Shown here: piece by piece, positions 1 through 4,879 of the stretch
Numbering within the stretch: the first letter of the stretch is position 1
How the letters are laid out: each line of letters begins with the position of its first letter
Made by a program: the position numbers and the translations under genes
The notes under the pieces: model-generated
Database searches by the model: none
What the model saw: only the letters and a program-made list of their open reading frames with translations
What the model was told of the DNA's origin: nothing
Origin: Deltaproteobacteria bacterium
GTDB taxonomy: Bacteria; Bdellovibrionota_C; UBA2361; JAAYZI01
Length of the DNA stretch: 6,960 bases
Reading direction: 5' to 3'
NCBI GenBank assembly: GCA_012514925.1
Contig: JAAYZI010000050.1
Coordinates: 1-6,960 of the forward strand

Positions 1-129
1 AGCAACATGGAATTATGATCCAACGACTATCTACCTAGGTTCACCCTCGCCCTTTCGGTAACATTTAATGCGATCCATATCGTACTTGAATTACAAGCTC
101 AGGCATGCACTCTGCAGCAAGCCCTTATG

Positions 130-2046
130 CTATTGCTTCACATAGCGATAACCCGTCTCACTTGTAGGCGATTGGACCGTAAATACAAAAGCCATGGGCT
201 GCTCATCTTCTTTAAAGGATGTATAACGCCAGCGTCGACCTACTTCATCTCCTTCAATCTCTGCATCCTGAAAACCTTTGTAAGACACTACAGAATAATG
301 AACGGCGCAAGCACCGTCAAAGCTGGAGGTCTGAACTACACCGCTTAATCGACTCCCTATCTCCATTTTAAGCCCTTCAAACCTGATACTCTCCAGGCTC
401 ACCTTAAGATGACTGTTTCTTAAATTCACATTCTTTGCAACCACGTCAAATCCGATAAGCTCAACCCTACATTTTACAAGTGACAGCCCATCGATCTCTG
501 CTCCCTCCATTATCATTAGCCAAATCTCGTCGTTCCTCCTCTCGCAGTTCTTGAGCTTGTAAATCGGAAAGCGTTTGGCTAGCGCTTTAAAAAAGTTGCT
601 GCCTAGTAAATTCCCATCGGCCAAAACGGTGCCATCAAAAAGCTCGCACAAATGTAAAACGAAGCTCGGATATTTAGGGCCAATAATTACGGACTTAGGC
701 ACCTCAAACCAAACTTCGCTGGGAGCGCCGTCGGCGTTCACACCGCTGCAATAACTAATGAAATAATGCTGTGGATTAACCTGTAACAGCTGCAGATCAT
801 TCCCTCTAAGCTTGACAGGCCTGTCCGGATAAGGGCGATCAACAATACCCGCAGCAAAACTCACCCACATATCGGCTTCAAGCCTTGGATTTTTAAAGAG
901 AGTCCCCAATTGCTCGCTATATGCAGCCAAATGACCAAGCAAACAGTCGTACGTCTCCACCCGGCTGTCTAACATCTTTTCCGAACCTACATCTCCTATA
1001 TCGAGTGAATCTTTATAGCTTACCAGAACGTCCGGTAGCTGTAATTTGCTGATAGGAAGCTCAAGTGCCAGCACCATCTGGAAGGTACGCAGCTTCGGCA
1101 GTATGATTTTGTGCGTAAGGACTTCTCCCTGACTTGCTAACAGCGAGGTGGCTCCAAGATCGCCCTGAAATAAAGTGCAGTCCCACACCGGAGTAAGCCT
1201 ACTTACGAGATCTATCAACCTCTTTGTCGACCAAGTTTGAGCCTGAAGGCACGCGGTAGCCGCCGCGCCGGGAACGATACCTCCCAAGATATTCTTGAAG
1301 ACCTCACCTGTAACCTTATTCGCGTCAAAATCCATCCCTTTCAAACGACCTTCCAAATCCTGTTGATCTTTATATTTCCAGAACACATCGGTAAAATCGA
1401 CATCTCTTGCATAGCCATGAATACGACAAGATTCCCAGAGAATACTGCCTCGCAAGCTCCCAGAGAGGGAGCTTTGGCAGTCCACTGCTAATTTTAAAAT
1501 GGAGCTATCCTCACAGTAGAGTGCCAGGTGAGAGCGGGTGCATTTTAGGTTATTTACTTTTAAATCTTTTCCTTGAATCCGAAGGATTGCGTCTTCCACT
1601 TCGACATCTGTAATCCGAGCTCCCTGTGTCATGCGCAGCACAGGCGCACTATCAAGGTTAAGCTTGCAACAAGCCAGAAGGGTAAACTCATACAATGCAG
1701 CTACATTTTTAAAAAACTTGGTGGAAAACGGAGAGGCACCAGCGGCAAGTTCCGCTTCAAGCACACCCGCGCCCATCTGCATCAACTTGGTTTTAATTTC
1801 CGACTCCCAGTCTACCTTGCCGAAAGAAATTGACTGCGTAGCAACCTGAAATTCAACTGTAACGCCCGAGGGACTCGTACTTGGCGCACCGGAGTGTGAC
1901 CATCTCACTATTACCGTCCGGCGATCCTTAGCCGGAGTAAAAGTAAAGCTAACCGGGAGGATCTGAGCTGGTCCGACAGACGGCATCGCTGCCGAAGTAA
2001 GAGATGAATTAGTATCGATGCTTTTTATGGGACCATTCAAATCCAT
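130..2046 (-). CDS. Two-module paralogue: type-A, middle domain and type-B module
   Basis: Unrecognised 638-residue protein, ATG start and TAG stop. The start is supported by AAGGA six bases upstream. Residues 1-40 are a polar leader rich in Ser, Thr, Asn and Pro. Residues about 44-224 are a type-A module with MGAGVLEAELA, KFFKNVAALYEF, APVLRM, LKCTRSHLAL, S195-G-x10-C207-R-I-H210-GYA and DFTD..W223. Residues about 269-386 are the middle domain with WSTKRLI, WDC (288-290), DCLL..LAAYS and LGTLF, closely matching the 398-residue neighbour. Residues about 411-606 are a type-B module matching the C-terminus of the 691-residue protein: LRG, SEVWFEVP, FFK, YKL, AEIDG, KC.V, S568-G-x10-C580-A-V-H583 and a closing W606. 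A 32-residue tail follows. It is the only protein here with both module types, so it looks like a fusion or the ancestral long form. No signal peptide, membrane span or recognised catalytic signature is visible. It is the last gene on this strand in the window. Function unknown. Confidence 0.9.
   Translation of the reverse strand: MDLNGPIKSIDTNSSLTSAAMPSVGPAQILPVSFTFTPAKDRRTVIVRWSHSGAPSTSPSGVTVEFQVATQSISFGKVDWESEIKTKLMQMGAGVLEAELAAGASPFSTKFFKNVAALYEFTLLACCKLNLDSAPVLRMTQGARITDVEVEDAILRIQGKDLKVNNLKCTRSHLALYCEDSSILKLAVDCQSSLSGSLRGSILWESCRIHGYARDVDFTDVFWKYKDQQDLEGRLKGMDFDANKVTGEVFKNILGGIVPGAAATACLQAQTWSTKRLIDLVSRLTPVWDCTLFQGDLGATSLLASQGEVLTHKIILPKLRTFQMVLALELPISKLQLPDVLVSYKDSLDIGDVGSEKMLDSRVETYDCLLGHLAAYSEQLGTLFKNPRLEADMWVSFAAGIVDRPYPDRPVKLRGNDLQLLQVNPQHYFISYCSGVNADGAPSEVWFEVPKSVIIGPKYPSFVLHLCELFDGTVLADGNLLGSNFFKALAKRFPIYKLKNCERRNDEIWLMIMEGAEIDGLSLVKCRVELIGFDVVAKNVNLRNSHLKVSLESIRFEGLKMEIGSRLSGVVQTSSFDGACAVHYSVVSYKGFQDAEIEGDEVGRRWRYTSFKEDEQPMAFVFTVQSPTSETGYRYVKQ
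229..816 (-). repeat. Type-B module, copy 2 (638-residue protein, residues 411-606)
   Basis: Collinear with the type-B module of the 691-residue protein over nearly its whole length, with conserved LRG, SEVWFEVP, FFK..A, YKL, KC.V, FDxAC and closing W. It differs by carrying more cysteines and a longer acidic and aromatic tail after the module. Confidence 0.75.
1375..1917 (-). repeat. Type-A module, copy 3 (638-residue protein, residues 44-224)
   Basis: Full set of type-A landmarks: IVRW, MGAGVLEAELA, FFKNVAALYEF, SAPVLRM, KCTRSHL, LSGS, SCRIHGYA and DFTD..W. The central part has alternating hydrophobic residues and frequent small or polar turns, as in a short beta-helix or pentapeptide-like solenoid. 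That fold is an inference. Confidence 0.8.
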
Positions 2047-2052
2047 TTTACA

Positions 2053-2057
2053 TCCTT
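2053..2057 (-). promoter_or_regulatory. Shine-Dalgarno site of the 638-residue gene
   Basis: AAGGA lies six bases before the ATG at 2046 and supports that start. The rest of the 79-bp gap from the upstream stop codon shows no strong hairpin and no convincing promoter, which fits co-transcription with the upstream paralogue. Confidence 0.75.
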
Positions 2058-2125
2058 AAACTCACGTAATCGCCGTCTCAAGCCACTTAGGGAAGCGACC
2101 TCAGATCTTAACCTCCCGATCAAGA

Positions 2126-3322
2126 CTATTCAAAGCCCTTGATCTGCGCAAAGCTTTTCAACAAAAACTCTTCAAAGCGAAGATCTGCAAAGAGAGTTCC
2201 AAGTCGCGTGCTGTAGGCTGCCAGATACTCAAGCAGACAGTCGAAGATCTCAGCTTTGTTCGCAAGCACTCGTTCGGCTATAGGAACTACCCCTGCGCTC
2301 TGCGGGTAATCAAAGCTTACTAAAACACCCGGAATCCCCTGAGCCTCAAGTGGTATCTCAAGCTTGGATACATGCCCTCCACACACTCTAGGCAATCGAA
2401 TCGAAGCTATTTTATAGCTATCAAGCTTCAGAAACTGGGTAGAGCGCAGGTTTCTCTCATCCCAGTTTTGACAATCCCAGATACCGGTAAGAGAATCTAC
2501 AAGCTGTATCAGCCTTCTTGTCGACCAGGTCTTTACCTGTAAGTCCTTTGAAGACGTGGCGGCCTTGGTTTCTTCCACGATCTTCAAGAAAGCCGGTCCC
2601 TCAATTTTATCCGCGCTAACCTTGATACCCCGTAGACTAGTTCGTAGTTCTTCTAGAATCTTCTGCTTCCAAACAGCTCCGATAAAGTTACAATCCATGG
2701 CATAACCGTGAATGCTACAGGATTTCGAAAAAACACTTCCACAAACACTGCCTGAGAGACAGCTCTCTTCATCCACTTCCAGCATATCAAAAGCGCAGTT
2801 CTCACAGTTAAGCACCAGGTGCGAACGGGTGCACTTAATGTTTTGAACTTCGACCTTTTTGCCTTGGATCAACACAATCGCATCCTCAATGTCTACGTCC
2901 TCCAGGCGCGCCATATCGGCCAGGCGCAGCACAGGCGCGCTGCCCAGTGTAATCTTACATCCTTTGACTGCCTCAAACTCGCAAAAAGCAGCGATGTTTC
3001 TATAGAAGAGAGTAGATAAGGGGGGAATCCCGTTTGCAATTTCAGCTTCGAACACACCAGCTCCAAGCTGCATCAAGTGCTCTTGCATCCGCTGTTCCCA
3101 GTCGCTTTGCGCCAAACTATTTGCATCAACAGGAAGGTAAAACTCTAACAAGGGATCCCGTGAGGGGTCGTACAGATCGACCTCATGATTCCATCTTACC
3201 AGTACCCCCCGTAAACGCTCACATGGGATAAGGGCGATATTAGCTGGGAAGGTCCATGTGGAAGTCAGGGCGGGAGTCGACGCCGTTACGAGTTTTGACT
3301 GTAAATTGGGGGATTGATTCAT
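2126..3322 (-). CDS. Type-A module protein with middle domain, lacking type-B module
   Basis: Unrecognised 398-residue protein, ATG start and TAG stop. The ribosome binding site is weak: only AGG six bases before the ATG, with a stronger AAGGGG too far upstream. No better start is visible, and the leader resembles those of its paralogues. Residues 1-35 are polar and Ser/Thr/Pro-rich. Residues about 39-218 form a type-A module with LGAGVFEAEIA, a strand-rich stretch with GSAPVLR and IKCTRSHL, S190-G-x10-C202-S-I-H205-GYA, and W218. Residues about 264-378 form the middle domain with WSTRRLI, WDC (282-284), DCLL..LAAYS and LGTLF. It is collinear with the first 400 residues of the 638-residue protein and is its closest relative here. 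It stops where that protein's linker to the type-B module begins. Thirteen cysteines in 398 residues, with no signal peptide, suggest a reducing cytosol or delivery into one. It follows a hairpin and precedes its paralogue by 79 bp, so the two may be co-transcribed. Function unknown. Confidence 0.9.
   Translation of the reverse strand: MNQSPNLQSKLVTASTPALTSTWTFPANIALIPCERLRGVLVRWNHEVDLYDPSRDPLLEFYLPVDANSLAQSDWEQRMQEHLMQLGAGVFEAEIANGIPPLSTLFYRNIAAFCEFEAVKGCKITLGSAPVLRLADMARLEDVDIEDAIVLIQGKKVEVQNIKCTRSHLVLNCENCAFDMLEVDEESCLSGSVCGSVFSKSCSIHGYAMDCNFIGAVWKQKILEELRTSLRGIKVSADKIEGPAFLKIVEETKAATSSKDLQVKTWSTRRLIQLVDSLTGIWDCQNWDERNLRSTQFLKLDSYKIASIRLPRVCGGHVSKLEIPLEAQGIPGVLVSFDYPQSAGVVPIAERVLANKAEIFDCLLEYLAAYSTRLGTLFADLRFEEFLLKSFAQIKGFE
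2669..3208 (-). repeat. Type-A module, copy 2 (398-residue protein, residues 39-218)
   Basis: Closest to copy 3. Shared stretches include LVRW/IVRW, LMQ.GAG, SAPVLR, KCTRSHL, LSGS and IHGYA. Some DNA-level identity survives: the 15-base plus-strand string gcgcagcacaggcgc occurs at 2924-2938 and again at 1633-1647 in copy 3. Confidence 0.8.
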
Positions 3323-3381
3323 ACTTTGCCTACAACACCGCCCCTTCTCATCATTTAAATGTACAAGTCCGCAGGCAAGCC

Positions 3382-3418
3382 AGCCCGCCTTTTCTCACTC
3401 TTGTGAGAAAAGGCGGCT
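3382..3418 (-). terminator. Strong hairpin in the gap between the 461- and 398-residue genes
   Basis: A perfect 14-bp inverted repeat (arms 3385-3398 and 3403-3416) encloses a 4-base loop. Three more pairs form at the base if one C is bulged. It lies 42 bases after the TGA of the upstream gene and about 60 bases before the next ATG, the usual place for a terminator. There is no T-tract after the stem on either strand, so it is not a canonical intrinsic terminator. It could be a U-tract-less terminator, an mRNA 3'-end stabiliser or processing site, or a regulatory hairpin in the leader of the downstream gene. Confidence 0.55.
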
Positions 3419-3458
3419 AGAAAGCAATCAGCACTATTTACGTTCTTCCTTCGACGGA

Positions 3459-4844
3459 TCACTGGGAGTCTTGCTTAGTCTTACTTACCACACTTCCCGC
3501 TCTGGGTAACTTAACTCGCTTTTGTTGATACATTATATCATCCCACAACGCATCAGCGGTATTTTTATCCGTAGTTTTGCCTCTAGCCTGGAGATCCTGC
3601 AAGTCTATAGACTGTTGGGGCCCAGCTTTTGCAGCTTCTTCTCTTAATCGTTGAATCTCCTCCTCCAAGGTATTCTTCTTTTGATGCAGGTGTTCATCCA
3701 AGAACTGTTTTTGGACCAACACGTCTAAGAGAGCGTCCACAGCCTCTGCACGGTGGGCAAAGCCACTTGGATATACGTCCTTAAGATCTCCAGGGACGTT
3801 AGAGTCCTCGATTATGAGCGATCCAGCATGGCGCGAGTTATCGTCCTTAGAGATCTCCAAAGTGCACTTTTGCTCTGATAAAATTTCAAGCCGCATTACC
3901 TCGTTAACTTGTTCTTGGATGAGGAGTGGCGAAGTCGGCTGGACTTCATCGATTTTTTCACACTTCCAATCTGTTCTCAGGTGGTCAAAGTACATGTCAA
4001 GGTTTTGATCGGAGAAGCGCTGGTTTAAGCGCTCAAAATCCTTGCTAAGAGAATCTATGGTGAGGTCCTCTGCGATTTGTTTAAAGGGATCTTCTGGGAC
4101 GTGGTCCCAAGAGAATCGCATGCCATCAAGTCGTTCTGCCAGATCGGAGAGGTCCTCACATTCCCAGATAGTATCAGTAAAATCGGCATTAATGGCGTAG
4201 CCGTGGATCTGGCAATTGTCTCCGAATGTTGAGCCTTTAAAACTTCCAGAAAGATAGCTGGACTCATCAACTTTAAAACCAGTGGGAGTATCGTTGTCTT
4301 CGCAGAACATCCGTAAGTGCGAGTTCTCACATGTCAGGTTGCATATAACGCTATCTGAAGAAACATGAAACCCAACCACTGCATCTTTAATAGTAAAATT
4401 GAGGATATGGCCCTGATTTACGCGCAATATAGGAATATCGCTTCCAGAAAGAGTACAATTCCATATCGATGCGAATTCATAATTTGCAGCTATTTTTTGA
4501 AAGAACTTGCAAGCAAATGGGGAGTCGTTTTTAGCAATCTCATCTTCTAATGTGTATGCGCCCATCTCAATAAGCTTCTGTTTAACCCCTTCTTCCCAAG
4601 CAGGGCCACTAAAATCTGTTGTGTCGGACTCAATAAGGAAGGTGATAGAAGCCCCTTCGCCTGTGAGGGGGTCGTTGTGTGGAGAGACCCAACTGACTTC
4701 AACAAACCCTTTACGTCTACGTGGGGGATGAATTTCCAAACTTTGGGGAAACTGATCCCTTGATATAGATAAGTTGTTTAATGCCGCGGTGTCGGAACTT
4801 ATCTGTGTCGGCTTATTAGGTTGATTTCCTTGTGTAGGGTCCAT
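3459..4844 (-). CDS. Type-A module protein with C-terminal coiled coil
   Basis: Unrecognised 461-residue protein, ATG start and TGA stop. The start is well supported by AAGGAG seven bases upstream. Residues 1-45 are a polar, probably disordered leader rich in Asn, Gln, Ser, Thr and Pro. Residues about 47-227 are a type-A module: a W-containing strand, a helix with MGAYTLEDEIA, then KFFQKIAANYEF, then a strand-rich stretch with S199-G-x10-C211-Q-I-H214-GYA and DFTD..W227. A helical extension with L..LDGM.F (about 231-256) matches the 638-residue paralogue. Residues about 270-382 are a diverged form of the middle domain in the two downstream proteins, with WKC at 293-295 in place of WDC. Instead of a type-B module, the protein continues into a Glu/Lys/Leu-rich segment (about 377-406) that looks like a coiled coil, and a basic tail ending in KTKQDSQ. 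It is the most diverged of the three A-type proteins. It follows the upstream gene by 35 bp and is followed by a hairpin, so it probably ends that transcription unit. Function unknown; the coiled coil suggests oligomerisation or partner binding. Confidence 0.9.
   Translation of the reverse strand: MDPTQGNQPNKPTQISSDTAALNNLSISRDQFPQSLEIHPPRRRKGFVEVSWVSPHNDPLTGEGASITFLIESDTTDFSGPAWEEGVKQKLIEMGAYTLEDEIAKNDSPFACKFFQKIAANYEFASIWNCTLSGSDIPILRVNQGHILNFTIKDAVVGFHVSSDSVICNLTCENSHLRMFCEDNDTPTGFKVDESSYLSGSFKGSTFGDNCQIHGYAINADFTDTIWECEDLSDLAERLDGMRFSWDHVPEDPFKQIAEDLTIDSLSKDFERLNQRFSDQNLDMYFDHLRTDWKCEKIDEVQPTSPLLIQEQVNEVMRLEILSEQKCTLEISKDDNSRHAGSLIIEDSNVPGDLKDVYPSGFAHRAEAVDALLDVLVQKQFLDEHLHQKKNTLEEEIQRLREEAAKAGPQQSIDLQDLQARGKTTDKNTADALWDDIMYQQKRVKLPRAGSVVSKTKQDSQ
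4164..4706 (-). repeat. Type-A module, copy 1 (461-residue protein, residues 47-227)
   Basis: Protein-level repeat, alignable by eye to copies 2 and 3. Shared landmarks are GA..LE.EIA, FF..IAA.YEF, SHL, VDESSYLSGS (VD.ESCLSGS in copy 2), C-x-I-H-G-Y-A and a closing W. This is the most diverged A copy. Confidence 0.75.
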
Positions 4845-4851
4845 CTTAAAT

Positions 4852-4857
4852 CTCCTT
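4852..4857 (-). promoter_or_regulatory. Shine-Dalgarno site of the 461-residue gene
   Basis: AAGGAG lies seven bases before the ATG at 4844, inside the 35-bp gap after the upstream stop codon. It fixes the start and shows independent ribosome loading within the likely operon. Confidence 0.85.
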
Positions 4858-4879
4858 CTAAATAACGTTGCAAAATCTC

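Noticed and set aside
1..129. Possible short gene or terminator left of the 638-residue gene
   Set aside because: Only a 15-codon minus-strand ORF from ATG at 78 and weak stems (a 7-bp stem with one mismatch just after the stop, a 4-bp stem at 85-97) are present, with no T-tract; none can be supported.
127..348. Plus-strand ORF of 73 codons
   Set aside because: It lies antisense to the end of the 638-residue gene, inside its type-B module, with no ribosome site and an unconvincing composition.
1237..1849. Cluster of overlapping plus-strand ORFs (65-86 codons)
   Set aside because: They are antisense to conserved coding sequence of the 638-residue gene, overlap one another and lack ribosome sites.
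1633..2938. 15-base direct repeat (1633-1647 and 2924-2938) as a mobile or recombination element
   Set aside because: It encodes the same conserved APVLR residues in two paralogous modules, so it is explained by gene duplication rather than an inserted repeat.
3353..3375. Possible promoter before the 398-residue gene
   Set aside because: TTGCCT and TTAAAT on the minus strand resemble -35 and -10 boxes but are only 14 bases apart and match poorly; ATTTAAAT is just a short AT palindrome.
4055..4330. Minus-strand ORF of 91 codons in another frame
   Set aside because: It is fully inside the 461-residue gene, whose frame is supported by paralogy and a good ribosome site; it is a frame shadow.
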